Shown here piece by piece: positions 25,561-33,989 of a stretch of DNA of 64,000 nucleotides (position 1 is its first letter; each line of letters begins with the position of its first letter). The notes under the pieces are model-generated. The model saw only the letters and a list, made by a program, of their open reading frames with translations, did no database searches and had not been told where the DNA came from. This DNA comes from Flavobacterium sp. (GTDB lineage Bacteria > Bacteroidota > Bacteroidia > Flavobacteriales > Flavobacteriaceae), in NCBI GenBank assembly GCA_015234525.1, contig JADGMX010000006.1, positions 124,001 to 188,000 on the forward strand, written 5' to 3'. Made by a program: the position numbers and the translations under genes.

Positions 25561-25670
25561 TCGCGTGAGGGATTGGAGCGATATCCTTTTTTTTGACAAC
25601 AGTTTAAACTGACCTTGAAACTTGAGAAAAAAAGATATAGCGGAAAGCCCGGCCCTTGCGGACACGCCCT
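25561..25670. repeat. REP-like inverted repeat, family B, copy 1
   Basis: On the minus strand it begins AGGGCGTGTCC, then GGGCCGGGCTTTCCGCTATA with TCTTTTTTTCTC, a unique loop, AAAAAAAAGGATATCGCTCC and AATCCCTCACGCGA. It shares the inner TATCTTTTT/AAAAAGGATATCGC arms with family A, but its ends are GGGCGT and ACGC instead. It touches the stop codon of the ZIP transporter gene. Confidence 0.78.
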
Positions 25671-26337
25671 AAATAAAAATCGCGCAGATAATTCCGAGGA
25701 TAATCATCGACACCTTGGCCACGTTGAATTTGTGCGCTTCGGTGGTTTCAAAAATAATGGTCGACGATATATGGAAAAGGATTCCGATGACAACGGCTGT
25801 AATTTCAGCGTAATAATTGGCAAGTACCGGAAAAAAGGTCGAGGTTAGCGTTCCAAGTGGCGTCATTGCGGCAAAAGTGATCATAAAGATAAAGATCGAG
25901 AGCTTGCTTAAATTGGCTTTGAGAAAGAAAACCGTCAGGATGATGGCGATAGGAAAGTGGTGAACCGCGATTCCGAATGCGAGGTGCTCGTGATGACTGA
26001 CGGGAAATCCTTCGAGAAACGCGTGAATGCAAAGGCTGATAAACAAAAGCCACGGGATGTTGTTCATTTCGTGATGCAGGTGGACGTGACCGTGCTCGGC
26101 GCCTTTGGAGAAAAATTCGAGGATGATCTGGAACAGGATTCCGACCATGATAAAGATTCCGATGCTGTGATTATGGCTTTCGTAAACCTCGGGTAGCAAG
26201 TGCATGACAGTGAGCGAAAGCAAAAATGAGCCGGAAAAAGCCAATAACAATTTAAGATTGGACTTTTTTTCGGGTTTTAAGAGCATGGCAATGCCATAAC
26301 CGGCGATAACAGCCAGCAGCGGAAGCAAGTAATTCAT
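25669..26337 (-). CDS. ZIP family metal transporter
   Basis: A 222-residue membrane protein with about eight helices. The central HAFLEGFPV and AVHHFPIAI motifs in adjacent helices are the metal-binding signature of ZIP transporters, and a His-rich loop (GAEHGHVHLHHE) lies between helices. It should import zinc, manganese or iron into the cytosol. Its ATG follows the stop of the upstream methyltransferase gene with no gap (TAGATG), so the two are coupled. Length is in the short range of the family. Confidence 0.9.
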   Translation of the reverse strand: MNYLLPLLAVIAGYGIAMLLKPEKKSNLKLLLAFSGSFLLSLTVMHLLPEVYESHNHSIGIFIMVGILFQIILEFFSKGAEHGHVHLHHEMNNIPWLLFISLCIHAFLEGFPVSHHEHLAFGIAVHHFPIAIILTVFFLKANLSKLSIFIFMITFAAMTPLGTLTSTFFPVLANYYAEITAVVIGILFHISSTIIFETTEAHKFNVAKVSMIILGIICAIFI

Positions 26338-27108
26338 CTACTTGAAGATCATGATTAGACGTTCTGAATCGTTTTTGCTGAAAGATTTGAGTTTGTAATC
26401 ACCGAACATGTCGAGCAGGTAAATTCCGTTTTCTTCCATCATGGTTTCGAAATCGGAAGACGTATATGCTTTTACTTTTTCCACAAAGTGATACTGGTGG
26501 CCTTTGTCCTCAAAATCAATTTCCTTATAAATGTAGTTGTCGACCACATAGCGTTTAATGTGAAACTCGATGTCTTCTACGATTTTTGTTTCTTCGGGAA
26601 CCAGATTTTTGATAACGCGAGAGGCATTCATAAAATCGATGACGCCAAAACCAAATTCGTTCAGGCTATCGCGAATCGACCTGAGTACGCGGGCATTGTC
26701 TTCTTCGGTATCAAAATATCCGAAGCTGGTGAAGAGATTAAAAACCGCATCATATTGCTCGTTGCATTTCTCGCGCATGTCGTGAACCACAAAATGAAGA
26801 TGCTCGCGTTCGTGCTTTTTGGCCTCGGCGATGCTGTTTTCAGAAAGATCGGCGCCGGTTACATCAAAACCTATTTCATTGAGATAGATCGAGTGGCGAC
26901 CTTTGCCGCAAGCCAGATCGAGGATTTTTGCTTTTTCAGGCAGATTTAGATATGCCGTGATGTTGTCCATGAACAAACGGGCTTCGGCATAATCGCGATC
27001 CTTGTAAAGAATATGGTAATAAGGTGAGTCGAACCATGAGGCGTACCATTTAGATTCGGTGTTTTGAAGTTGTGCTGATGTGTGAATTGAATTGTGTTCC
27101 TCCGACAT
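26338..27108 (-). CDS. Class I SAM-dependent methyltransferase
   Basis: A 256-residue methyltransferase. Motif I is ILDLACGKGRHSIYL, the acidic residue after strand 2 lies in VTGADLSENSI, and motif III/IV is YDAVFNLFTSFGYF. The N-terminus WYASWFDSPYYHILYKDRD matches a Bacteroidota family of small-molecule methyltransferases that I know without an assigned substrate. It is cytosolic. It is coupled to the downstream ZIP transporter by zero spacing. Its -7 box lies only 3 nt from the box of the divergent THUMP methyltransferase gene. Confidence 0.87.
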   Translation of the reverse strand: MSEEHNSIHTSAQLQNTESKWYASWFDSPYYHILYKDRDYAEARLFMDNITAYLNLPEKAKILDLACGKGRHSIYLNEIGFDVTGADLSENSIAEAKKHEREHLHFVVHDMREKCNEQYDAVFNLFTSFGYFDTEEDNARVLRSIRDSLNEFGFGVIDFMNASRVIKNLVPEETKIVEDIEFHIKRYVVDNYIYKEIDFEDKGHQYHFVEKVKAYTSSDFETMMEENGIYLLDMFGDYKLKSFSKNDSERLIMIFK

Positions 27109-27121
27109 TTATTGCTTTCTG

Positions 27122-27153
27122 TTGATTCCTAGTGCAAATTTAGTTTATTTTTG
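27122..27153 (+). promoter_or_regulatory. Full Bacteroidota promoter for the THUMP methyltransferase gene
   Basis: TTG at 27122-27124 (-33) and TATTTTTG at 27146-27153 (-7, TAnnTTTG) are separated by 21 nt, within the usual 17-23. This is the best complete promoter in the window. It lies 22 nt upstream of the ATG at 27175 and supports that start over 27151. Confidence 0.6.
27135..27142 (-). promoter_or_regulatory. -7 promoter box for the methyltransferase-ZIP unit
   Basis: CAAATTTA on the + strand reads TAAATTTG on the minus strand and fits TAnnTTTG, 27 nt upstream of the ATG at 27108. It nearly abuts the opposite-strand box at 27146-27153. Confidence 0.45.
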
Positions 27154-27174
27154 CACCGAATTCCCGATATAGCT

Positions 27175-28347
27175 ATGGAAAATAATTTTAAGATGATTGC
27201 CAAAACCTTTTTTGGTTTTGAAGAAATATTGACGCGGGAACTAACCATGCTGGGTGCGCAGGAAGTAGAAGCCGGCACGCGTATGGTTAGTTTTAAAGGC
27301 GACAAAGGTTTTATGTACAAGGCAAATTTGTCTTTGCGAACGGCTCTGAAAATCTTAAAACCGATTTCGTGGTTTCGAGCTTCAAACGAAGATGCGTTAT
27401 ATCGTGGAATTTCAAAAATAAACTGGTCTGATTACATGAGCGCCAGTGGAACGTTTGTGGTCGATACGACGGTTCACTCGGAGAATTTCAAACATTCGCA
27501 GTTTGTTGCCCAAAAAACAAAGGATGCTATTGTGGATCAATTCCGCAGCAAATCCGGACAACGGCCAAGCGTCGACAAAGATTTTCCGGATATTCGCATC
27601 AATGTTCACATCGACCGTGACAATGTTTCGGTAGCACTTGACACATCCGGGAATTCACTTCATCACCGAGGTTACAGAACGGCAACCAACATTGCGCCGA
27701 TCAACGAAGTGCTTGCAGCAGGTATGTTGTTGCTGTCCGGTTGGGACGGTCAGGGCGATTTTCTTGATCCGATGTGTGGAAGCGGGACGATATTGGCTGA
27801 GGCGGCAATGATCGCTTGCAATATTCCTGCGAATATCAATCGCAAGGAATTCGCTTTCGAGAAATGGCCTGATTGGGACAACGTGCTTTTTGAAACCATA
27901 ATGGATTCGCTTTTGAAGAAAGTACGCGAATTTCATTATACGATCACCGGTTACGATAAAGCTCCATCGGCAGTAGCTAAAGCAAAGGACAATATCAGGA
28001 ACGCGAATCTGGAAGAATACGTCAAAATCTCCGAACGAAATTTTTTCGACACCGAGAAAGATACAAAAGGACCGCTACATATGGTTTTTAATCCTCCGTA
28101 TGGCGAGCGACTCGAGATCGATGAAGAGCGTTTTTATGCTGAAATCGGCGATACGTTAAAGAAAAGCTACCCGGGAACAAATGCGTGGTTTATCACGGCA
28201 AATCCTGAAGCGTTGAAATTCGTCGGACTAAAACCGTCCCGAAAAATAAAATTGTACAATGGTAGTCTTGAAGCGCGTTTTGTGAAGTACGAAATGTATG
28301 AAGGAAGCAAGCGGACAAAATTCCAAAAGACAGAGAACAATGAATAA
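27175..28347 (+). CDS. THUMP-domain RNA N2-guanine methyltransferase
   Basis: A 390-residue protein of the RlmL/TrmN type. The N-terminal ferredoxin-like plus THUMP region (about 1-160, starting FKMIAKTFFGFEEILTREL) binds RNA. The Rossmann methyltransferase domain carries motif I FLDPMCGSGTILAEAA and motif IV FNPPYGERL. Family members modify guanine N2 in 23S rRNA or tRNA. It corresponds to the N-terminal half of E. coli RlmKL, without the RlmK half. The start at 27175 follows the promoter. A small membrane-protein gene overlaps its end. Confidence 0.9.
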   Translation: MENNFKMIAKTFFGFEEILTRELTMLGAQEVEAGTRMVSFKGDKGFMYKANLSLRTALKILKPISWFRASNEDALYRGISKINWSDYMSASGTFVVDTTVHSENFKHSQFVAQKTKDAIVDQFRSKSGQRPSVDKDFPDIRINVHIDRDNVSVALDTSGNSLHHRGYRTATNIAPINEVLAAGMLLLSGWDGQGDFLDPMCGSGTILAEAAMIACNIPANINRKEFAFEKWPDWDNVLFETIMDSLLKKVREFHYTITGYDKAPSAVAKAKDNIRNANLEEYVKISERNFFDTEKDTKGPLHMVFNPPYGERLEIDEERFYAEIGDTLKKSYPGTNAWFITANPEALKFVGLKPSRKIKLYNGSLEARFVKYEMYEGSKRTKFQKTENNE

Positions 28348-28573
28348 ACAAACAAAAGCCTTAGTTTTTCAATTGCTGTGTTTTGCAGTACTTTTTATCG
28401 GATTGCGATTTCTGATTGCAGAATTCGGCGGACTTTCGGGCTATTGGATTCCGATTACGGCCGCAGTGATTGCCACGTTGCTTTGCCCGATCTTTAAGGC
28501 TGTACGCACGCGTGACGGTGAAAAGTTATTTGTAAAATGGATTTTTCTACCCGGAATCAAAGAAATTAAATAG
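28340..28573 (+). CDS. Small membrane protein
   Basis: A 77-residue protein with two hydrophobic helices (LVFQLLCFAVLFIGLRFLIA and YWIPITAAVIATLLCPIF). Its ATG at 28340 overlaps the last codons of the THUMP methyltransferase (TGAATAA context, 8-nt overlap). I recall the same small gene behind this methyltransferase in related species; function unknown. Its stop is directly adjacent to that of the convergent DUF6048 gene (0 nt). Confidence 0.72.
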   Translation: MNKQTKALVFQLLCFAVLFIGLRFLIAEFGGLSGYWIPITAAVIATLLCPIFKAVRTRDGEKLFVKWIFLPGIKEIK

Positions 28574-29311
28574 TTATTTCTTTGTAGCTGATTTTTTATA
28601 AATCGGAATAAAGTACGAGACCGTATAATTAAACCCGACGCCAAAATCGCCGTCATAGGTTCGGTTGAATCCGGGAATAAATAAGTTACTGAAATTATCA
28701 GGCTGCTTGTTGCTTACGATCCGGTTTACACGAGCGCTGAATCCAACAAAGACGTTATTTAGAACTTCGACTTTAACACCTGCTACGACCTCGATCCAAC
28801 TCGCATTTAATCCGTCAAATTCTTGTCCGGGTGCAACGATCGGCGCTTCACCAAGGTAACTATTCTGATTGTAAATCTCGTAACTGTGTAGTTTCTGGCT
28901 AAAAGTGCTAAAGCCATAACGCAGCCCAATATGGATGATATTTTCCATATCCAACCAGTTTTCATACGTGTTGTAATCAAACCCCACTTTTAAATACGAA
29001 CCGTTTGTGGTAAAATTCAACCGTTCGTCATCAGTCGTCTTTTCTTCGTTTCCGAGTTCAGCTGCCAAATAGAATTTTTTAGTCAACCGATAATCACCGA
29101 CAACCTCAAAACCCTGGTAATTGTCATCGTAAAATGAGCGCGCGATTCGGTACAAATCGGCCCCAACGCGAATTCCGTATCGATCCGATTTCACTTTTAC
29201 CGGCGCAATCGAGTCTACTGAAATACTGTCTTGTTGCGCCACACCAACCAATGGAAGCAAAAGGAAAAGGCTAAAAATAAATTTTGACGTGCGTTTCATT
29301 TTCTGTTTCAA
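28574..29311 (-). CDS. DUF6048-like outer-membrane beta-barrel protein
   Basis: A 245-residue protein with a signal peptide (FIFSLFLLLPLVGVAQ) and alternating amphipathic strands typical of a small outer-membrane barrel (YGIRVGADLYRIARSF, FYLAAELGNEE, GVGFNYTVSYFIPIY). I assign it to DUF6048 from memory. The ATG at 29311 overlaps the DUF6452 gene by 41 nt; a second in-frame ATG at 29299 would shorten the overlap to 29 nt. It is the last gene of the rlmD-DUF6452-DUF6048 unit. Confidence 0.78.
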   Translation of the reverse strand: MKQKMKRTSKFIFSLFLLLPLVGVAQQDSISVDSIAPVKVKSDRYGIRVGADLYRIARSFYDDNYQGFEVVGDYRLTKKFYLAAELGNEEKTTDDERLNFTTNGSYLKVGFDYNTYENWLDMENIIHIGLRYGFSTFSQKLHSYEIYNQNSYLGEAPIVAPGQEFDGLNASWIEVVAGVKVEVLNNVFVGFSARVNRIVSNKQPDNFSNLFIPGFNRTYDGDFGVGFNYTVSYFIPIYKKSATKK

Positions 29312-29768
29312 TGTTTGGCTCTACGATTTCAATTTCCTGAATCCACACGCTTGCGTCGGTGTTGATCAGTTCGATCGGATTTTCGGGATCTAACGTAAAT
29401 ACCGTTTTGTAGCCGCAGGCCCGCGACACAAAAACATCATCCCGCGTATAATTAAATTTTAAAAGATCCTGATTGGCATTCGCATTAGCGCTATTCAATT
29501 CAAAGATATACGTAACCGAATTTTCAGTCACCGAAAGCGGAATTTCTGCAATGTTCTGCCCGTCGATTGTGGCCAGCGAATCAGCTAAATTCGCAGCTTT
29601 AATTTCAAGTGTAGTCACGTTCTTGGGCATCGATGGATTATTGATGTCATAAAAACCAATCACCAACAATGAAGTGGTTTGCGTCGTTTCCGGGCAAATG
29701 TCATCCTTCTCGCAACCCGAAAAAAGCACGCTTAGGCAAATAGCAATAGCCAGGAAAATCTTTTTCAT
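29271..29768 (-). CDS. DUF6452-like lipoprotein
   Basis: A 165-residue protein with a lipoprotein signal (MKKIFLAIAICLSVLFSGCE) and a mature part beginning DDICPETTQTTSLLVIGFYD. A later Cys (SRACGYKTVFTLDPENPI) may pair with the first. The family (DUF6452, from memory) is confined to Bacteroidota and always seems to sit between rlmD and DUF6048. The first base of the gene overlaps the rlmD stop, so the two are coupled. An envelope function with the DUF6048 barrel is a guess from position. Confidence 0.8.
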   Translation of the reverse strand: MKKIFLAIAICLSVLFSGCEKDDICPETTQTTSLLVIGFYDINNPSMPKNVTTLEIKAANLADSLATIDGQNIAEIPLSVTENSVTYIFELNSANANANQDLLKFNYTRDDVFVSRACGYKTVFTLDPENPIELINTDASVWIQEIEIVEPNIETENETHVKIYF

Positions 29769-31186
29769 TAAATGCTACGTTTTTCCAAAAGTACAACATT
29801 TTCAACGTGGTGCGTTTGCGGAAACATGTCAACCGGCCGAACGCGCACAACTTTGTACATATGGTCGAGCAGTTCCAGATCACGCGCTTGCGTAGCCGAA
29901 TTACAACTTACATATACAATTTTCTCAGCACCAACTTTTAGCAGCTGCGCAACAACGTCTTTGTGCATTCCGTCACGTGGCGGATCGGTAATCACAACAT
30001 CGGGTTTGCCATGGGTAGCTACAAATTCATCGTTGAAAACATCCTTCATATCGCCCACAAAGAATTCACAATTTGTGATTTCATTGCGTTTTGCATTGGC
30101 TTTTGCATCTTCAATCGCTGCCGGAACGCTTTCAACACCGATTACCTTTTTCGCGTTTTTCGATACGAATTGCGCAATGGTTCCCGTTCCGGTGTAAAGG
30201 TCATAAACCACTTCATTTCCGGTTAATCCGGCAAAATCCCGCGTGATTTTATAAAGCTCATACGCCTGATCCGAATTGGTTTGATAAAATGATTTTGCAT
30301 TAATGCTGAATCGCAAGCCTTCCATTTCTTCCAGAATATATTCGCGGCCGCTATAAAGGATAATAGTTTGATCGTATAAAGTATCGTTCGCTTTCTGGTT
30401 AATCACATATAATAACGAAGTGATTTCCGGAAACCGCTCGGCCACGAAAGTCAAAAGCTGATTTCGCAGCTCGACATCGTCCTCACAAAACTGAATCAAC
30501 ACCATGATTTCGCCGGTCGATGCAGTTCTGATCATCAGCGTTCTAAGAAGTCCGGTGTGGTTTCGCGGATTAAAAAACGACATTCCGTTGGCATTGGCAA
30601 ACGCCCGAATTTCATTCCTGATGGCATTCGAGGGATCTTCCTGTAAGTGACATTTCTTGATATCCAGAATTTTGTCCCACATTTTCGGAATGTGAAATCC
30701 CAGCGCGTTTCGGTCGTCATAATTCAAATCTGAACCAATTTCGTCTTCAGTAAGCCAGCGACTGTCAGAAAACGAAAACTCCATTTTATTGCGATAGAAA
30801 AACTCTTTTGCCGATCCCAAAATCGGTTCAAATTCAGGAAGTTCAACCTTTCCAATGCGTTTCAAATGGTTATAAACCTCATTTTGCTTGTAAAAAAGTT
30901 GTTGCGAATATTGCATGTTTTGCCATTTACAACCGCCACAAACCCCAAAGTGAATGCAAACTGGCGCCGCACGATGCGCGCTATATTCGTGAAATTTAAT
31001 CGCTTTTCCTTCAAAATAAGCCTTTCGCTTTTTAAAAGTCTGCACATCAACAACGTCACCCGGAACCACATTCGGTATGAAAATTACCTTTCCATCGGGA
31101 GCTTTCGCAACCGAAACACCCTTCGCGCCCGCATCGAGCACCTTAACATTATGAAAAACAGCTTTTGCAGTATTTTTTCTTCCCAT
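29768..31186 (-). CDS. rlmD: 23S rRNA (uracil-5-)-methyltransferase RlmD
   Basis: A 472-residue RNA m5U methyltransferase. A TRAM domain comes first (VLDAGAKGVSVAKAPDGKVI...PGDVVDV). The iron-sulfur cysteines are CIHFGVCGGC plus KKCHLQ, four in all as in RlmD. The catalytic domain has YDLYTGTGTIAQF, DPPRDGM and the nucleophile Cys in YVSCNSATQARDL. It methylates U1939-type uracil in 23S rRNA. The ORF continues upstream to 31306, but the methionine at 31186 is preceded by a promoter box and the extension runs into a repeat, so 31186 is used. Confidence 0.92.
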   Translation of the reverse strand: MGRKNTAKAVFHNVKVLDAGAKGVSVAKAPDGKVIFIPNVVPGDVVDVQTFKKRKAYFEGKAIKFHEYSAHRAAPVCIHFGVCGGCKWQNMQYSQQLFYKQNEVYNHLKRIGKVELPEFEPILGSAKEFFYRNKMEFSFSDSRWLTEDEIGSDLNYDDRNALGFHIPKMWDKILDIKKCHLQEDPSNAIRNEIRAFANANGMSFFNPRNHTGLLRTLMIRTASTGEIMVLIQFCEDDVELRNQLLTFVAERFPEITSLLYVINQKANDTLYDQTIILYSGREYILEEMEGLRFSINAKSFYQTNSDQAYELYKITRDFAGLTGNEVVYDLYTGTGTIAQFVSKNAKKVIGVESVPAAIEDAKANAKRNEITNCEFFVGDMKDVFNDEFVATHGKPDVVITDPPRDGMHKDVVAQLLKVGAEKIVYVSCNSATQARDLELLDHMYKVVRVRPVDMFPQTHHVENVVLLEKRSI

Positions 31187-31190
31187 GCCG

Positions 31191-31198
31191 CAAAAGTA
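31191..31198 (-). promoter_or_regulatory. -7 promoter box, near-leaderless, for rlmD
   Basis: CAAAAGTA on the + strand reads TACTTTTG on the minus strand (TAnnTTTG) and lies 4 nt upstream of the ATG at 31186. Transcription would start at about the start codon. Confidence 0.5.
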
Positions 31199-31237
31199 GC
31201 TATTAAATCGCAATTTTTCTTCCGATTTTCTTGAATT

Positions 31238-31328
31238 TGGGCGCCACCGCCTTATGCGCTTTTCAAGAGCGCACAACGCGGTCGGGTCTTTCGCAGTGCA
31301 CGGCACTTTGCTACAACCCCTGGCGCGA
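31238..31328. repeat. REP-like inverted repeat, family B, divergent copy 2
   Basis: Begins TGGGCGCCACC, contains GCGCTTTTCAAGAGCGC as an inner hairpin, then GCGGTCGGGTCTTTCGC, GCACGGCACTTTGC and ends CCCCTGGCGCGAG. The order GGGCG, GGTCGGG, TTTCGC, then CCCCT and GCGC matches the other family B copies, but the inner TATC/GGATATC arms are degraded. It lies between the divergent rlmD and OsmC genes. The remaining 150 nt of that interval hold promoter boxes only. Confidence 0.55.
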
Positions 31329-31481
31329 GTGCCGAAAATAACTTCAGCCGGGTTTTCGCATTTCGTCCTTATTTTCTCATCCGAGAGTCCTTCAAATCAT
31401 ATAAAAATATTAAACCTCTCAAACAAAGCACGTTCACTAAAAGTGTTTTTGTAACTTTAGAAATCACTAAAAAAATAAACC

Positions 31482-31892
31482 ATGAAAAGACACGCAACAG
31501 CCGTTTGGCAAGGATCAGTAAAAGAAGGCAACGGAAAACTCACCACACAAAGTACGGTTTTGCAGGATTCACAGTATTCGTTTAAAACCCGTTTTGAAGA
31601 TGGCGTCGGTACCAACCCCGAGGAACTCATCGCAGCGGCTCATGCCGGTTGTTTTACCATGCAATTATCGGCATTTATTGGCGAAGAAGGCTATGAAGTT
31701 GGTAGCCTCGAAACCAAATGCGACATTGATTTCAAGGACGGCGCAATTGCAAGTTCACACCTGACGGTTAAGGGAAACATTTCGGGAATTTCGGACGCCG
31801 ACTTCCAGAAATTGGTTAAAAAGGCCGAAGAAAATTGTCCGGTTTCAAAGCTTCTCAATACGAAAATCTCGTCGGAAGCAACGCTGAACTAA
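31482..31892 (+). CDS. OsmC-family peroxiredoxin
   Basis: A 136-residue protein of the OsmC/OhrA superfamily, OsmC branch. The two redox cysteines are in AAHAGCFTM (about residue 57) and ENCPVSKLL (about residue 119). These dimeric enzymes reduce organic hydroperoxides with thiol donors and are usually induced by osmotic or oxidative stress. A weak -7 element (TAACTTTA, 31452-31459) precedes the ATG. It is followed by rocD after 94 nt with its own promoter, so it is likely a single-gene unit. Confidence 0.92.
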   Translation: MKRHATAVWQGSVKEGNGKLTTQSTVLQDSQYSFKTRFEDGVGTNPEELIAAAHAGCFTMQLSAFIGEEGYEVGSLETKCDIDFKDGAIASSHLTVKGNISGISDADFQKLVKKAEENCPVSKLLNTKISSEATLN

Positions 31893-31918
31893 GTTTCAAA
31901 TAGATTTTTCGGATTTTG

Positions 31919-31926
31919 TACCTTTG
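31919..31926 (+). promoter_or_regulatory. -7 promoter box for rocD
   Basis: TACCTTTG is an exact TAnnTTTG match 60 nt upstream of the ATG. The leader then contains GCTTGTGG (31926-31933) and CCATAAGC (31945-31952), which can form an 8-bp hairpin with one G-U pair. Confidence 0.5.
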
Positions 31927-31986
31927 CTTGTGGGTGATTTCTCTCCATAAGCAGGAATTGTAGTACTTTTTTTTAAATACATTTTT

Positions 31987-33228
31987 ATGACAGCAGTAGG
32001 CACGGCATCTTCAAAGGAAATGATGCATCTCGAAGAAGAATATGGCGCTCACAATTATCATCCGCTACCGGTGGTTTTAAGTCGGGGTGAAGGCGTTTAT
32101 GTTTGGGATGTTGAGGGAAAAAAATATTATGATTTTCTGTCGGCGTATTCCGCGGTAAATCAGGGTCATTGTCATCCGCGAATTATCGATGCGTTGGTGA
32201 ATCAAGCGAAAACCCTAACGCTAACATCACGCGCTTTTTTTAACGATCAACTTGGTCCCTATGAAAAGTTCATCACTGAATATTTTTCATTCGATAAGGT
32301 TCTTCCGATGAATACCGGAGCTGAAGCTGTTGAAACTGCGATCAAGATCTGCCGCAAATGGGCATATGAAAAAAAGGGAATTTCTGAAGAAGCAGCTGTT
32401 ATCGTTGTTTGCGATGGAAATTTTCACGGTCGGACAACAACAATTATTTCGTTTTCAAACGACGACAACGCAAAAAAGAACTTTGGTCCGTATACACCCG
32501 GATTCGTATCTGTTCCTTACGATAACCTAGATGCGTTGTCAGAAGCACTTTCGCAAAAAAATGTTGCCGGTTTTTTAGTCGAGCCGATTCAGGGCGAAGC
32601 CGGTGTTTACGTTCCAGCCGATGGTTATCTTACAAAAGCAAAACAATTATGCGAAGAAAATGGCGTGCTGTTTATTGCTGATGAAGTTCAAACCGGAATC
32701 GCCAGAACGGGAAAACTGCTTGCTGTGGCGCATGAAAATGTAACTCCGGATATTTTGATTTTGGGGAAAGCGCTTTCGGGCGGAGTCTATCCGGTTTCTG
32801 CAGTTTTGGCCAACAACGAGATCATGAATGTGATTAAACCGGGTCAACATGGTTCTACATTTGGTGGAAATCCCCTTGCTGCGGCTGTGGCAATTGCGGC
32901 GCTTGAAGTTGTTACAGACGAGAAATTAGCTGAAAATGCCGATCGATTGGGAAAACTTTTCCGTGAGAAATTGGCGGAATACATTGCAACATCAAACATC
33001 GCCACGCTTGTCCGTGGGAAAGGATTGCTGAATGCTGTGGTAATCAACGATACCGAAGACAGTTCAACAGCTTGGGATATTTGTGTGGCCCTGAAAGATA
33101 ACGGACTCCTGGCAAAACCTACTCATGGGAATATTATCAGATTTGCGCCGCCTTTGGTTATGACCGAAGAGCAATTGCTGGATTGCACCAATATCATCAT
33201 AAAGACTTTCAAGCAATTTGAGAAGTAA
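31987..33228 (+). CDS. rocD: Ornithine-oxo-acid transaminase
   Basis: A 413-residue class III aminotransferase that converts ornithine to glutamate semialdehyde. Diagnostic parts are [20 protein letters not shown], the GNFHGRTT loop, [15 protein letters not shown] and the PLP lysine in [17 protein letters not shown]. The opening [19 protein letters not shown] is typical of ornithine aminotransferase rather than ArgD. Length is normal. It would link arginine degradation to proline and glutamate. It has its own promoter and a shared terminator downstream. Confidence 0.93.
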   Translation: MTAVGTASSKEMMHLEEEYGAHNYHPLPVVLSRGEGVYVWDVEGKKYYDFLSAYSAVNQGHCHPRIIDALVNQAKTLTLTSRAFFNDQLGPYEKFITEYFSFDKVLPMNTGAEAVETAIKICRKWAYEKKGISEEAAVIVVCDGNFHGRTTTIISFSNDDNAKKNFGPYTPGFVSVPYDNLDALSEALSQKNVAGFLVEPIQGEAGVYVPADGYLTKAKQLCEENGVLFIADEVQTGIARTGKLLAVAHENVTPDILILGKALSGGVYPVSAVLANNEIMNVIKPGQHGSTFGGNPLAAAVAIAALEVVTDEKLAENADRLGKLFREKLAEYIATSNIATLVRGKGLLNAVVINDTEDSSTAWDICVALKDNGLLAKPTHGNIIRFAPPLVMTEEQLLDCTNIIIKTFKQFEK

Positions 33229-33231
33229 TCA

Positions 33232-33259
33232 AAAAAAAATCCGCTGAAAAGCGGATTTT
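33232..33259. terminator. Bidirectional intrinsic terminator after rocD
   Basis: A-run, ATCCGCT, loop GAAA, AGCGGAT, TTT. It lies between rocD and the convergent CCC-motif gene ending at 33265. Confidence 0.85.
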
Positions 33260-33264
33260 GATTT

Positions 33265-33606
33265 TTAATAATCTTGTTGTTCTTGTTGTTCGGCTTTCAT
33301 CTTAAGATTTTCCAGGAAGTCATTCATTCCTTCTTCGCCTACAGTTACATAGAAGTAAACAGTTACAAGCAGGTAAAGTGCACTTAAAACAATACCGATG
33401 ATGGCAAGGATACGTCCGATTTTCAAATTGTTGTAATTCAAAAACAACTCCGGATTTTCCTGATAAAGTTTCAAGTCCTTAGCCGCAAGAATAAGCGCTA
33501 CAATTCCGAGGATTAATCCAATGATACCATAGCAACAACATGTTACAATCGAAAGTATACCCAAGACGAGAACCGCGGTTGCATTTGGTAAATTTCTTTT
33601 TTCCAT
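33265..33606 (-). CDS. CCC-motif membrane protein
   Basis: A 113-residue protein. Two membrane segments (NATAVLVLGILSIVTCCCYG and ILAIIGIVLSALYLLVTVYF) flank a charged loop (AKDLKLYQENPELFLNYNNL). The TCCCYG triple cysteine is the defining motif of this Bacteroidota family. Function unknown. The start at 33606 (MEKRNLPNA) was chosen; the frame is open to 33792 but that part would overlap the DUF2752 gene. It is 20 nt downstream of DUF2752, and the pair is usually found together. Confidence 0.85.
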   Translation of the reverse strand: MEKRNLPNATAVLVLGILSIVTCCCYGIIGLILGIVALILAAKDLKLYQENPELFLNYNNLKIGRILAIIGIVLSALYLLVTVYFYVTVGEEGMNDFLENLKMKAEQQEQQDY

Positions 33607-33626
33607 AAAATAATTTTTAAGTTTAG

Positions 33627-33905
33627 TTAGAGGTTTGTCATTTTGTAAAGGTATGAAAATATCATAATTGCACCATTTGCAATGGCTGTCACGATAATAA
33701 TTCGGGTGTAATTGCGGCTTTTGTCGATTAAGTGAACACCTATGAGTAAAAACAGCAGTAATGTAGAATAAATTGCCGGAAATAAATTCCACGCTTCAAG
33801 AAAATCGCCACGCATAAGCGACATAAAAGCGCGCTGTGTGCCGCAACCCGGGCAATCGATCCCGAAGAGTTGCTTATTCATGCAGGGAAGCATATATTTA
33901 TCCAT
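33627..33905 (-). CDS. DUF2752 domain membrane protein
   Basis: A 92-residue protein. It has the family block FGIDCPGCGTQRAFMSLMRG (a CxxCGxxR motif) followed by two membrane helices (AIYSTLLLFLLIGVHLI and IIIVTAIANGAIMIFSYLY). DUF2752 proteins are small membrane proteins of unknown role. The start MDKYMLPCM at 33905 was chosen over 33941, which would begin with a basic, poorly fitting extension. It is co-oriented with the CCC-motif gene. Confidence 0.83.
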   Translation of the reverse strand: MDKYMLPCMNKQLFGIDCPGCGTQRAFMSLMRGDFLEAWNLFPAIYSTLLLFLLIGVHLIDKSRNYTRIIIVTAIANGAIMIFSYLYKMTNL

Positions 33906-33970
33906 TGCGGCTTTTTTTGCAAGTTTAAGAAAAAAAAACAACCAAAAATCAACCTCAGAATTTTCTTTTA

Positions 33971-33978
33971 TACTTTTG
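33971..33978 (+). promoter_or_regulatory. -7 promoter box for the small membrane protein and Smr genes
   Basis: TACTTTTG fits TAnnTTTG, 12 nt upstream of the ATG at 33990, and supports the short form of that gene. Confidence 0.45.
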
Positions 33979-33989
33979 AAGGATTAATT

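Noticed and set aside
31187..31306. N-terminal 40-residue extension of RlmD
   Set aside because: The extension runs through a REP-like repeat and a -7 box, and the TRAM domain begins after the methionine at 31186.
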